Shown here in pieces: positions 8,768 to 18,100 of a stretch of 64,000 bases of DNA (positions are counted from its first letter, which is position 1; each line of letters opens with the position of its first letter). A program made the position numbers and the translations under genes. Location: NCBI RefSeq assembly GCF_003053725.1, contig NZ_QAYC01000019.1, positions 1-64,000 of the forward strand. Direction: 5' to 3'. Below the pieces are notes generated by a model. It was given only the letters and a program-made list of their open reading frames with translations. It did no database searches and was not told where the DNA came from. The stretch is from Rhodovulum kholense. GTDB taxonomy: Bacteria > Pseudomonadota > Alphaproteobacteria > Rhodobacterales > Rhodobacteraceae.

Positions 8768-9975
8768 CGCGCCGCCCTCAACGCCTCCAGCAACGCCCTT
8801 GCCTGGGCGCGATAGTCGAACCGGGCCAGGGCCGTCTTCCGGGCCGCCGCCCCGATCCGGGCGCGCAGGTCCGGGTCGGCGGCGAGGCGGCCAAGGGCCG
8901 CGGCAATTGCGGTTTCGTCGCGTTGTGGCACCAGAAACCCGTCGACCCCGTCCTCGATCATGTCGGGCGTGCCGCCGATCGCCGAGACCACGGTGGGCAG
9001 GCCGGCCGCCATCGCCTCCATCACCGTGACCGGCGCGGCCTCGCCCGCCCCGAACGAGGTCAGCGCCAGCACATCGGCCGAATGCAGAAGCCCGATCACC
9101 TCGGCTTCGGAAAGCGGGCCAAGGAACCGGGCCTCGTCCTGCAGCCCGAGGCGCGCGACATGGGCCTCGAGCGCCGCGCGCTCGGGCCCGTCCCCGGCCA
9201 TGCGATAGCGGATCGCCACGCCCTCGGTCTTGAGCCGGGCCATCGCATTCAGCAGATGGACATGGCCCTTGGTATGGTTGAGCCGGGCCACCGTCACCAC
9301 CTCGAGGGGGGCGCCTTCCGGGCGCGGGGCGGGCTTTGCGGCCGGGCGGAAGCGGTCGGCATCGACCCCCATCCAGATCACCGGGGCCGGAGTGCCGGGG
9401 CTGACCGCCGCGATCTGCGCGGCCAGCGGCCGGGTCACTGCCGCGACGAAACGGGCGCGGGCCATCTTGGCGGCGTGATCGGTGCCATAGACCGGCAGGT
9501 CGCCATGCAGGGTCAGGCTGTAGGACAGATCGTCGAGAATGGCGGCCAGGGCGCCCAGATGCGCGGCGGTGGCGCAGGAATGGATATGGACATGGTCTAG
9601 CCGCTCGCGCCGACAGATCCGACCAAGCGCCGAGGCCGATCCGAGCAGCCCCAGAAGCGGCAACCGCCGGTGCCAGGGCGTTTCCGACAGGCCGAGCACA
9701 TAGGCCAGCGCGCGCAGCGTCCGGACCGGCCGTCTTGCCAGCCGCACCACCGCCCCGAGCGGGGGCGGAAACAGATAGACGGTGCGCGCGGCCGCGGCGG
9801 CCGCGAAATCATGCGGGCAGGCACCGGGTACCGGGCGCCGGGTCGAGACCGTTTGCACCCGCAGCCCGGCCTCTTCGAGGGCCTGGATCTCGCGCCAGAA
9901 GAAGGCATGGGTCTGGCCCGGAAATTCGGGCACCAGATAGGCGATTGCCGTCGGGGTCATCCTGCGCACCTGCAT
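8764..9975 (-). CDS. Family 4 glycosyltransferase (exopolysaccharide type)
   Basis: A 403-residue GT-B fold enzyme. The N-terminal half begins IAYLVPEFPGQTHAFFWREI, a signature of colanic-acid/exopolysaccharide GT4 enzymes. The C-terminal half carries the donor-binding region: VARLNHTKGHVHLL, GDGPERAALE, and E-x7-E within GAGEAAPVTVMEAMAAG. It would act in the cytoplasm, adding one sugar to the lipid-linked repeat. The N-terminus is related in layout to the enzyme at 12298-13542 (IAYL..E.P..H.F..REI.AL), so the two are probably distant paralogues. A second in-frame ATG at 9960 is possible, but AGG abuts it directly, so I kept 9975. Donor and linkage are unknown. Confidence 0.88.
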   Translation of the reverse strand: MQVRRMTPTAIAYLVPEFPGQTHAFFWREIQALEEAGLRVQTVSTRRPVPGACPHDFAAAAAARTVYLFPPPLGAVVRLARRPVRTLRALAYVLGLSETPWHRRLPLLGLLGSASALGRICRRERLDHVHIHSCATAAHLGALAAILDDLSYSLTLHGDLPVYGTDHAAKMARARFVAAVTRPLAAQIAAVSPGTPAPVIWMGVDADRFRPAAKPAPRPEGAPLEVVTVARLNHTKGHVHLLNAMARLKTEGVAIRYRMAGDGPERAALEAHVARLGLQDEARFLGPLSEAEVIGLLHSADVLALTSFGAGEAAPVTVMEAMAAGLPTVVSAIGGTPDMIEDGVDGFLVPQRDETAIAAALGRLAADPDLRARIGAAARKTALARFDYRAQARALLEALRAAR

Positions 9976-10190
9976 TGCACCGGATCCGTCTTAGCCGCCC
10001 CCGCCCTGAAAGGCGAGCCGGTGGCTTGGGCAGGGCCTGTTTGGCCGCTGCGTTTTCGGGCAAAGACCGCGGGTCCGGCCGGGCTTTTGACCCGCTCCGG
10101 CTTTGCGCTGGACAAGAGGACGGCCTTTGCCGAATAACATGCCTCTTGGCGAACCGCGGCCCCGATCCGGCGGAAATCGGAAGATGCCCC

Positions 10191-11267
10191 GTGACTGCGA
10201 CAGTGACTGCGAATTCGACGTCAAGGACGACTGCCGCCGGAATGCCGATCGAATCCCTGCGTGTCGTGGCTGTGCTGCTTCTGGTGGCCTATCACGTGAT
10301 CGGAGCCGGACCCGAAGCCGGGCTCAATGTCGAATATCCTCATCCGCTGCGGCTTTTCGCAGAATTCCTGGTCGATGCGAGGATGCCGCTTTTCGCTTTC
10401 GTGGCGGGCTTCGTCTATGCCTTCCGGCCGCCGACGCTGGCCGATTACGGCGGGTTTCTCACCGGCAAGGTCCGGCGGCTGATCATCCCGGGCTGGATCG
10501 CGGCGCTGCTGTTCTCGCTGGCGGGGATGGCAGTCGACAATGTCTACAGCCTGACCACCCAGGGCCCGATCCGGGTGATGTTCTACCATTACGCCCATTA
10601 CTGGTTCCTGCAGTCGATCATGGTGATCTTCGTGGTCTTCGGTCTGGTCGATGCCCTGCTGCGCCACCGCCATACCGCGCTGCTGTTTCTCGGCGCCGTG
10701 GCGATGACGCTTGAGGGGATCAGTCTGCGCACCAGTTTCCTGTCGATCGGCGGAGCCTTCTATCTGCTGCCCTATTTCCTGTTCGGAACGCTCTGTCACC
10801 GCCACGCCGATCAGTTGCTGCAATACCGGGTCTGGCTGGCGGCGCTGGCCCTGGCCGCGGTTCTTGCGGCGGGCTGGTGGAACATCGATCTCTATCTCGA
10901 AACCGGGCGGCTTTCAGGCTATCGCGGCGATCTGCAAAGCCTCGGCTTCGGGCTCGGCATCGCGCTGGCGATGCTGCTGATGATGCCCCGGGTCGCCTGG
11001 CTCGACGCGCTCAGGCCGTTTTCCTTCACGATCTATCTTTATCACGTGCTGGCCACCTCGGCGACGCGCCGGGCGCTGCAGGCGCTTGACGTCACCGATG
11101 TCTGGGTGCTGTTCGCCTGCGGCCTGACCACCGGGCTGCTGGTGCCGGTGCTGCTGCATCTCGCGATCGACCGCATCCCGCCGCTGCGCCAGCCGGTCCT
11201 GGGAATTCGGCGCCGCCGCCGGCCGAAGCCGACGGCGGCCCGGACCGGGATCGAACCGCAGGCCTGA
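10191..11267 (+). CDS. Acyltransferase-3 family membrane protein (O-acyltransferase)
   Basis: About 358 residues. MPIESLRVVAVLLLVAYHV is the family N-terminal motif with its conserved histidine. A FPR-like region (ARMPLFAFVAGF, FLTGKVRRLIIPG) follows, then about ten membrane helices and a basic C-terminal tail (RRRRRPKP). The GTG at 10191 follows CGGAAG at 10178-10183; ATG 10242 is the alternative and would begin right at the motif. The long frame further upstream overlaps the glycosyltransferase on the other strand and is not coding. The role is probably O-acetylation or similar decoration of the exopolysaccharide. A broken relative follows directly at 11392. Confidence 0.85.
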   Translation: MTATVTANSTSRTTAAGMPIESLRVVAVLLLVAYHVIGAGPEAGLNVEYPHPLRLFAEFLVDARMPLFAFVAGFVYAFRPPTLADYGGFLTGKVRRLIIPGWIAALLFSLAGMAVDNVYSLTTQGPIRVMFYHYAHYWFLQSIMVIFVVFGLVDALLRHRHTALLFLGAVAMTLEGISLRTSFLSIGGAFYLLPYFLFGTLCHRHADQLLQYRVWLAALALAAVLAAGWWNIDLYLETGRLSGYRGDLQSLGFGLGIALAMLLMMPRVAWLDALRPFSFTIYLYHVLATSATRRALQALDVTDVWVLFACGLTTGLLVPVLLHLAIDRIPPLRQPVLGIRRRRRPKPTAARTGIEPQA

Positions 11268-11391
11268 CCGGATCCGGGCCGCGGTCCGATATTCACAAAG
11301 TCATTTTCATATGATTTCGAGCCGGAAATCTGGCACGATCCCCAACACGAATTTTAAAAGACCTTTTTTCAAGGAGGAATGAAGTGCCGTC

Positions 11392-12291
11392 ATGGCCACC
11401 ACACGCGTTCAATGGCTCGATGCCGCCAAGGGTATCGCGATCATGCTTGTCGTCTGTCACCATACCCTGTTGTATCTCGGGTTTCTCGATATCCGCTTCC
11501 TGCCCTATTAGGAGGCCAACGGCGTCATCGCACTGATCCGGATGCCGCTGTTCTTCTTCTGCGCCGGGATCACCGCCTCTTTCGCCGTGCATCGCGCGCC
11601 GCGAACCTTCTGGCACAAGCGGTTGCTGCCGATGGTCTGGGTCCTGGCGATCGTCACCGCGCTTGCCCCGCTGCTGATCCGGCTGAACGGTTTCGCCGTG
11701 ATCGCCGTCTTTCCGGGATTGGCCGTGCTTTGACATGGCGGCCTGCTGCGCCACGAGAGAACGCTGATTTACCCCAAGGACATCCAGGCGATCCTGAACA
11801 ACGCGCCGTTCTACATGGCGGGGCGTTATTTCGCGCCGCGGGTCATCGCGCTGCTCGCCCACCCGCGCCGGTTGCGGCTGGTTCTGGCCGGGGCGGTCTT
11901 TGCCGGGCTGGTTCTGGCCGCCGCGCTGATGCCCGCGACTGGTGAAATCCTCGGCAAAGCGGCGCGCTTTGTCGGCGTGGCCCTGGCCGCCGAGATCGCA
12001 CGGATGGGCGCGCCCAGCCGGATCTTTTCAGCTATCGGGGCCCGGTCGCTCGAGATCTTCCTCGGCCATCAGTTCTTCATTGCGGGTGCTGGGGTGATGA
12101 TCGTCGCGCTTGGCGGACCCGGCGTCGCCACCGGGATCGTGCTGACCCCCGCCATCTCGCTTGTCGCGGTTGCCGGATCGGTCGCGCTGAGGGAGGTGCT
12201 CGGTGCTGCGCGGATGGATTTCATCTATGCGCCGCCGCCGCCGCTCGCCCACCATCCGTCCCGGGGCGCGGTCGGGGCGGCGCAGGGGTAG
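11392..12291 (+). pseudogene. Decayed acyltransferase-3 family gene
   Basis: One continuous frame from ATG 11392 to TAG 12289-12291 encodes an acyltransferase-3-like protein of about 300 codons but is interrupted by TAG at 11509-11511 (after 39 residues) and TGA at 11731-11733. The N-terminus (WLDAAKGIAIMLVVCHHTLLYLG) and the segment RMPLFFFCAGITASF are typical of the family, and the C-terminal half still looks like membrane helices. AAGGAGG sits upstream at 11371-11377. No frameshift is visible, so decay is by point mutations, perhaps with an internal deletion around 11733, since the family is usually 340 residues or more. The downstream part from 11815 could still be read as a 158-residue piece, but function is unlikely. 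Confidence 0.82.
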
Positions 12292-12297
12292 GGAGTC

Positions 12298-13542
12298 TCA
12301 GCGGCCGTCTTCGGCCGCAGGCCCATCCCGGAAAAGCGCTGCCAGCCGAAGCGCTTCAGCCCGGATGTCGAACCCGGCGCGCACCCGGTCCCGGCCGGCC
12401 GCGCCCATGCGCGCCGCGCCGTCCGGATCGGCCAGGACCGCCCCGATCGCCGCGGTCAGGGCGGCCGCGCTGCCCGGGTCGACGACACGGCCCGAGACCC
12501 CGTCCTCGACCAGTTCGGGGATCCCGGCGATCCGGGTCGCGATCACCGGAAGGCCCGCGGCCATCGCCTCCATCAGCACCACCGGCACCCCCTCGGCAAA
12601 GCTCGGCAGCACGAAAAGATCGGCCCGGGCCAGCGCCCCGGCCACCTCATCCTGCGACCGGTATCCGGCGAAGACAACGCGATCCCCCAGCCCGAGCCGC
12701 GCCGCCTCGGCCTCGATCCGGGCGCGTTCCGGCCCGTCGCCGATGAGGGTCAGCCGCGCTTCGGGATGCGCCGCGCCGAGCCGTGCCATCGCCTCGAGCA
12801 GAAGCGGTACGCCCTTCACCGCGGCAAGCCGCCCCACGAACAGCAATTCGCGTGCCGTGGCGGGGCCGGTCGCGGGCGCCGGATCGCGGCGATAGCGTTC
12901 GGGCTCGACCCCGCAATGCACGATGACCAGTTTCGGCCAGTCGGCGGGCCGGGCATGGATCATCCCCTGGCTGCGGCAGAAATGGCTGATGCAGGCGACA
13001 AAGCGGGCGCGGCGGATCTTTTCATCGAGCCGCCAGCCCACGGGGTCGAGGAAATCGGCCGGGCCGTGCAGGGTAAAGCTGAAGGGCAGCCCGGCCAGTT
13101 CGGCGGCCAGCATGGCGACGGTGGCGCTGGCCTGGGCGAAATGGTTGTGCAGATGGGTCGCGCCCGCGCGCCGCAGATGGCCCTCGAGGATCAGCGCCTC
13201 GGCCAGGTAGAAAAGCTGGTACAGCGCGCCCCGCGGCCCCGGCCGCCGGGCCTGCCAGGCCAGCCGCAGCACTCTGGAAAACACCCCGGGCCGCCGCAGC
13301 GCCGTCAGCAGGGCGCGGGCCAGCGATCCCGGCCGCCGGGCGGCGTCGAGCACGTAGAAGGTACTGGCGGCGGCCGCCTTCTCGGCCGGTCCGCGATGAT
13401 GTTCGGGGCCGGTGCGGCGGATCGAGGCGGTGATCACCTCAAGCCCGTGGCCGCGCAGCGCCTCGATCTCGCGCAGGATGAACGTATGGGAAACGGCGGG
13501 ATATTCGCCCGTCAGATAGGCGATGCGGACAGTGTCGGTCAT
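12298..13542 (-). CDS. Family 4 glycosyltransferase
   Basis: A 414-residue GT-B enzyme. The N-terminus IAYLTGEYPAVSHTFILREI is typical of exopolysaccharide GT4 enzymes. C-terminal motifs are FVGRLAAVKGVPLLLEAM, GDGPERARIE and the E-x7-E element FAEGVPVVLMEAMAAGLP. The start overlaps the upstream sulfotransferase stop (13539-13542, ATGA), so the two genes are cotranscribed and may act on the same residue of the polymer (inference). The open frame further upstream of 13542 is a shadow of the sulfotransferase. The sugar added is unknown. Confidence 0.88.
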   Translation of the reverse strand: MTDTVRIAYLTGEYPAVSHTFILREIEALRGHGLEVITASIRRTGPEHHRGPAEKAAAASTFYVLDAARRPGSLARALLTALRRPGVFSRVLRLAWQARRPGPRGALYQLFYLAEALILEGHLRRAGATHLHNHFAQASATVAMLAAELAGLPFSFTLHGPADFLDPVGWRLDEKIRRARFVACISHFCRSQGMIHARPADWPKLVIVHCGVEPERYRRDPAPATGPATARELLFVGRLAAVKGVPLLLEAMARLGAAHPEARLTLIGDGPERARIEAEAARLGLGDRVVFAGYRSQDEVAGALARADLFVLPSFAEGVPVVLMEAMAAGLPVIATRIAGIPELVEDGVSGRVVDPGSAAALTAAIGAVLADPDGAARMGAAGRDRVRAGFDIRAEALRLAALFRDGPAAEDGR

Positions 13543-14282
13543 TTCAGCGTGAAGATCGTCGTGTTGATGCGCGGCGCCCGGGCCCCAAGGAGCCGGGTCG
13601 TCGCCTTCATGAGATAGATCCTCTGCGTCGCGTCTCTGGGCGGCGGGGGCACGAAGCGGGGGGCGGGGTCCGTTCCCGTCCGCTCCGCGATCTGCCGCAA
13701 GAGCGCCTGCATGGCCTCGCGGTCGAACAGCGTGCGGTGATCGATGGCCACACGATCCCGGCCGGGCCAGAACGCCCTGAACCGGTCCAGGCCATCGCCG
13801 AAGCGGGACAGGATCTGGTCCGGTGTCGCCCCGTGCCAGCGGGCCAGGGATCGCACGATCTCGGTCTGGTCGCGCTCGATGGTGATGACGAGGGCACCCT
13901 CGAAAAGCGTCCTCAGCCGGTCTTCGGCAAACGGCCCGCCAGGCATGGTGAAGGGGTAATGCGTCTTGACGACATAGCCTGCCTGCGGGTCGACCGGCAT
14001 CTGGCCGCGCCGCAGGTGCTGATCGAGATCGATATAAAGCGGACGGTTCCGGTAGGCGGGCAGGTTGTTCAGCAGAAGGTCGATCATGACATGCGTGCCG
14101 GACCGCATCGGGGTCGCCACCACGATGCACCGCCGTCCATGATGCCCGATCTCGCCCGGAGGCGAGACGACCCTCCCGTTGGAGAACGGCAAGATCCGGC
14201 GTCCAAGGAAATTGGCGAATGTGTGGAAAGACGGCAAAGACATGTCGGGAACCCGCACCAGAGACATTGCCCCGTTATGCAT
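13539..14282 (-). CDS. Sulfotransferase family protein
   Basis: About 247 residues from ATG 14282; ATG 14267 is an alternative start. ATPMRSGTHVMIDLLLNNLP matches the 5'-phosphosulfate-binding loop of PAPS-dependent sulfotransferases (P-x-R-S-G-T). VITIERDQTEIVRSLARWH is the 3'-phosphate-binding region (R-D-x8-S). PAPS-dependent enzymes of this type sulfate hydroxyls or amines of sugars. It is the first gene of a two-gene unit with the GT4 enzyme at 12298 and stands divergent from another sulfotransferase at 14388. It is one of six sulfotransferase-like genes in the window. Confidence 0.8.
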   Translation of the reverse strand: MHNGAMSLVRVPDMSLPSFHTFANFLGRRILPFSNGRVVSPPGEIGHHGRRCIVVATPMRSGTHVMIDLLLNNLPAYRNRPLYIDLDQHLRRGQMPVDPQAGYVVKTHYPFTMPGGPFAEDRLRTLFEGALVITIERDQTEIVRSLARWHGATPDQILSRFGDGLDRFRAFWPGRDRVAIDHRTLFDREAMQALLRQIAERTGTDPAPRFVPPPPRDATQRIYLMKATTRLLGARAPRINTTIFTLK

Positions 14283-14387
14283 GACTTCAGCCTGTAACTC
14301 ATCCACATTGTCCCGGTGCCGTAAACCTTTCGTGGGCCGCAGATTCCCACCCCAAAACGCGCCGATTGTGCCATACTGACGGCGGGA

Positions 14388-15110
14388 ATGCTGGGAAGCG
14401 CGATGTACATAAGTAACGTCCGGACGAGGCTGCGGGATTCCGTCATAGAGCGCGTGCCGCCATCGATCATGCGGCACGTCATGCCGGCGATGCCGTCGGC
14501 ATCGCCCTTCATTCCGGCGATCCTCGAGGCCCGGCTGATCTTCGTGCATGTGCCCAAGGTGGCCGGGACCAGCGTGAAGACCGAATTCTACGGCAAGCCG
14601 GGGGGAGGTCATCGCCGGATCATCGAATTCGCGGCCCATGATCCGGAGCGCACCGACGCCTTCTTCAAGTTCTCCTTCGTGCGCAACCCCTGGGACCGGC
14701 TCCTGTCGGCCCATGCCTATCTGACCGATGGCAGCAAGGCGACCGGCCGTGACCGCCGCTTTGCCAACGAGGTGCTGGCCCTGCATCCCGGCTTCGAGAA
14801 TTTCGTTCTGGCGCTCGAAGATCCGGGCTTCCGGCGCCGGGTGATGGCCTACGACCATTTCCGGACCCAGGCCTACTGGCTTTGCATGCCCGGCGCCCGC
14901 GATCACGCGATGGATTTCCTCGGCCGGTTCGAACGCTTCGACGAGGACATGGAAGCCCTGCGCCACCGGCTCGACCGCGCATCCCGCCCGGCGGGCCGCA
15001 CGCGTCCGTCGAAACACCCGCCCTATCGCGACGCCTATTCGGTACGGATGCGCGACATCGCGGGCGATATCTATGCCCGCGATGTCACCTTGTTCGGTTA
15101 TGCCTTCTGA
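14388..15110 (+). CDS. Sulfotransferase family 2-like protein
   Basis: A 240-residue protein. LIFVHVPKVAGTSVKTEF is the 5'-phosphosulfate loop (H-x-P-K-x-A-G-T-S), and FKFSFVRNPWDRLLSAH is the 3'-phosphate-binding motif (F-x-F-V-R-N-P-W-D-R). These are hallmarks of the Sulfotransfer_2 family, which sulfates carbohydrates in animals and bacteria. ATG 14388 or ATG 14403 could be the start. It is divergent from the sulfotransferase at 13539 across a 105-base gap that must hold both promoters. It differs in family from the other five, so it probably modifies another position of the polymer (inference). Confidence 0.88.
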   Translation: MLGSAMYISNVRTRLRDSVIERVPPSIMRHVMPAMPSASPFIPAILEARLIFVHVPKVAGTSVKTEFYGKPGGGHRRIIEFAAHDPERTDAFFKFSFVRNPWDRLLSAHAYLTDGSKATGRDRRFANEVLALHPGFENFVLALEDPGFRRRVMAYDHFRTQAYWLCMPGARDHAMDFLGRFERFDEDMEALRHRLDRASRPAGRTRPSKHPPYRDAYSVRMRDIAGDIYARDVTLFGYAF

Positions 15111-15142
15111 AGCCCGCTCCGGCGCGAACGCCTGTCCGGGAC

Positions 15143-18100
15143 TCAGCCCAGCATGATCCGGCCGCTGCCGGCGGTGACGGTCAGGTTTACGCCCTTGGCC
15201 GAGACCACGACCGTGGCATCGAGACCCGGACCGATCTTGCCGCTCACGCCGCCGAAGCGTCCGGTCACGTTGTCGGCCGAGACCAGCGTGTAGCTACCCG
15301 GCGTCACCCCGGTCAGATCAAGCGCGAGCGCCGCGCCCCCCAGAGCCACCGTCGAGACGACATCGGGCACCGTGGTGCCGTTCACACCAGACCGGAATTC
15401 GCGGATCGTAGCCAACTGGCCGTTCTCGGCCACGAAGCTCAGCACTGCCCCGCTTTCGAAGCTCAGCCGGGCCTGCGCCCCGCCGGTCCCGTCGAACCCG
15501 ACGCGCGGGCCGCCGCCGACGATCTCCATTTTCCGGCCGGACCTGACCGTCATCGCGGCGGCGCCATAAGCACAGAGGAACTCGGCCTTGCCGTGCGGAT
15601 CGGTCGAGCCGTCCACATGGATATCTGCCGATCCCGAGAAGGTGCCGGTATTGGCGAACCGACCCCCCTTGACCGTCACCGCCAGCGGCGCCGCGCCCTG
15701 ATAGCCCTTGATCCAGATCTGGCCGCTTTCGTCGGTAGTAAGCGCCCCGCCTCCGCTGCAGACCGGCGCAGCCGAGACGTTCAACCGTCCGTTCACCGCC
15801 TGCAGATGCCCGCCCACGCCGAGATCGAGATCGGCCACGGTCAGGGTGTGGTCCTGGAAGAACACCTTGTGCCCGTTGAGCTTCACGGTATCGCCCGCGA
15901 AGCTGCCCGGGATCAGGTCGCCGCCCCAGTTGTTGGGATTGTCCCAGCGGCAGCCGTCCTCGGCCAGATCCGGCACGAAGGAACAGGCCGCGGCTTTCGT
16001 CCGCCAGGTCGGCGCGATTCCCACAGGGGCCTGCATGAAGGCGATGAAACTGCGCACCAGTGCCTTGATCTCGGGGCCCTGATGCTCGCGGAGCCACCAG
16101 TAGATGTCCATGATGTCGGTCGTGGTGTCGGGGGCGTTGCCCCGCTGCGCATCGTACCAGCGGAAGATCGTGGCATCGTTGACATTGCTCAGGTCGATGC
16201 CGTCGGGATTGTAGGTTTGCGATCCCCAATGGGCTAGCGTCTGCCGCTCCCGCCCTCTGAAGTTCTCGAAGATCCCACCCGGGCCAAATTCTTCCTCGCG
16301 ATAGATCAGCCCGTCCTTGCGAGTATGGATATCTCCGTTCCAATCGCTGACCAGTCGGCCCTCGCCGACCGGATCGTTCGGGTTGAGATCGTGCAGCACG
16401 AGGAACCGGTCGAAAGCCACTAACGGCGCGCCGACCTTGACACCCTCGCTGAGCGCATTCCCCGCATTGGGTCCATCGAGATAGCCCGCATGGGTCACCA
16501 CCACATCCTGCCCGAGCGACCGGTGGCCATCCGCGTAATCCGGGTAGACCGGATCCGCGTAGTTGTCGAAAAGACCCTGTCCGAACGAAAACACCTGATT
16601 GCCCCAGGCGAAGGCGCAGTTGCGCATCACCGCGCCGCCTCGCAACTGGACCAGCGACCCGCCCGACCCGAAGACGAAGTTGTCGCGCATCAGGATATGA
16701 CGGGTAAAACTGTCGAAATAGATCGGGTGCGTCAGCAAGTTGGGACCGGGGGTTGCAAAGCCGTTCAGGCCCCATCTGGAGTCCGACCCGATCTGTTCGT
16801 AGCCATAGGCGTCATCCTTGCTCGGGACGCCGTCGGGTCCGAAGGTGTTGAGGTATTCCGGGCCGGCACCGCCCCAGGCGACGAAATTCCCCTGGATCAT
16901 GATCCCGTTCGAGCCCCCGCCAGGCTTGATGCAGGACGGACGGTAGTTGCCTTTCCAGAAGGACGGATTTGCCGGGTCCAACCCGGACGTATCGAAAGCC
17001 TGGGGAAGGATGCTGTTCCGGACCGTGAAACGGGCTGGGTATGTCCCATCATTTCCATAGAAGTAGACGCTGCCGAGGATGGCGCAGTCCTCGATGATGA
17101 CATTGGACCCGGCAGCACTTTCAACGCCGGCCCCCATCGGGAATTCGAGACCGCGCATGACGAGCCCGTGCATCTTGATCGAGCCGTTGAATTTCGCGAG
17201 CCCCAAGATCGGACGGGGTCCTGTTCCCCAGGCAAGGACGGCATGCGGATGCAGCAATCCGCGGCCTCCGACCATCGCGCTGCCCTTGTTGCTGCTATAG
17301 TCGTAACCGCGCTCGTAGTGGATATGCACGGTCTCGAAGCCGTGGGCGCTGGCAAGCTGGGCGACGATGTCCTTGGCGTCATCCGGCATGAGAGGCTTGG
17401 CCTGCGACCCGAAATAGGTCGTCGGATTGTGGCTCACGGCATGACCGAGGACGTCACCGCCGCCCGGTGTCAGCTGCGCGGCGATGTAATCGTCCACGCG
17501 GTTTGCCATGAGCCAGGAGCCGACCTCGGCAACCACGGCCGCCTTGTCATAAGCGCTGGCCGAGAGGCTGACATAGATGTCGGCATGGGTCTCGCCGGGC
17601 TCCAGAACGGTCTCGTCGTTGCTGTCGACCGCCAGCTTGATCCCGCGCCCGCAGGACCAGCCGCACAGCGTCTTGTGCCGGATCGGCGTGACCGTCACCG
17701 CCATGGTCACCGGCGCCTTGCCGCTCTCGCTGACAAGCAGGTCGAAGCCGAAGGGCGTTCCGGTCCGGGCCGCCACTACTTCCCCGATCGCTGTCTCTTG
17801 GTCGACGAGATTGATCAGGATATCGGTCCCCGACAGCGAGACATGGCCAAGACCGGGTTGGCTGGCGATCTCGACACCGGAAATCTGCCCCAGGGTCGAA
17901 AGCGGAATCCGCGAGACCACCCCTGCCTCGGCTTCGAGCGCAAGCACCGACGGCAAGCCGCCACTTCCGCCTTCATGCCCGCCCGGCACCGCCCAGTCGG
18001 TCCGGGACACCTCGACCAGCGAGGTCGAGGTGCCGGATCGGCGCAGCGCGAACCCGACGGTCGACCCAGAGGTCGGTCCCTTAATGTCGAACTTTGCCAT
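15143..18100 (-). CDS. Large beta-helix surface protein of a head-spike-like module
   Basis: A 985-residue protein without a signal peptide (MAKFDIKGPTSGSTVGF...). The first 220 residues look like beta domains. About 320-570 are Gly/Asn/Asp-rich with repeating hydrophobic strands (NVIIEDCAILGSVYFYG, RHILMRDNFVFGSGG), as in right-handed parallel beta-helices of tailspikes and polysaccharide lyases. From about 740 there is a WDNPNNWGG...GDTVKLNG segment and further beta repeats. The start overlaps the stop of the 851-residue upstream gene (TGATG), so the genes are one operon with the spike-base homologue at 20657. A carbohydrate-binding or -cleaving receptor protein is inferred; catalytic residues cannot be named. 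Confidence 0.6.
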   Translation of the reverse strand: MAKFDIKGPTSGSTVGFALRRSGTSTSLVEVSRTDWAVPGGHEGGSGGLPSVLALEAEAGVVSRIPLSTLGQISGVEIASQPGLGHVSLSGTDILINLVDQETAIGEVVAARTGTPFGFDLLVSESGKAPVTMAVTVTPIRHKTLCGWSCGRGIKLAVDSNDETVLEPGETHADIYVSLSASAYDKAAVVAEVGSWLMANRVDDYIAAQLTPGGGDVLGHAVSHNPTTYFGSQAKPLMPDDAKDIVAQLASAHGFETVHIHYERGYDYSSNKGSAMVGGRGLLHPHAVLAWGTGPRPILGLAKFNGSIKMHGLVMRGLEFPMGAGVESAAGSNVIIEDCAILGSVYFYGNDGTYPARFTVRNSILPQAFDTSGLDPANPSFWKGNYRPSCIKPGGGSNGIMIQGNFVAWGGAGPEYLNTFGPDGVPSKDDAYGYEQIGSDSRWGLNGFATPGPNLLTHPIYFDSFTRHILMRDNFVFGSGGSLVQLRGGAVMRNCAFAWGNQVFSFGQGLFDNYADPVYPDYADGHRSLGQDVVVTHAGYLDGPNAGNALSEGVKVGAPLVAFDRFLVLHDLNPNDPVGEGRLVSDWNGDIHTRKDGLIYREEEFGPGGIFENFRGRERQTLAHWGSQTYNPDGIDLSNVNDATIFRWYDAQRGNAPDTTTDIMDIYWWLREHQGPEIKALVRSFIAFMQAPVGIAPTWRTKAAACSFVPDLAEDGCRWDNPNNWGGDLIPGSFAGDTVKLNGHKVFFQDHTLTVADLDLGVGGHLQAVNGRLNVSAAPVCSGGGALTTDESGQIWIKGYQGAAPLAVTVKGGRFANTGTFSGSADIHVDGSTDPHGKAEFLCAYGAAAMTVRSGRKMEIVGGGPRVGFDGTGGAQARLSFESGAVLSFVAENGQLATIREFRSGVNGTTVPDVVSTVALGGAALALDLTGVTPGSYTLVSADNVTGRFGGVSGKIGPGLDATVVVSAKGVNLTVTAGSGRIMLG

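Noticed and set aside
11392-12291. Possible recoding (stop codon read-through or selenocysteine at the TGA) in the acyltransferase gene
   Set aside because: Two different stop codons occur, no SECIS-like hairpin is evident, and an intact relative is next door; ordinary gene decay is simpler.
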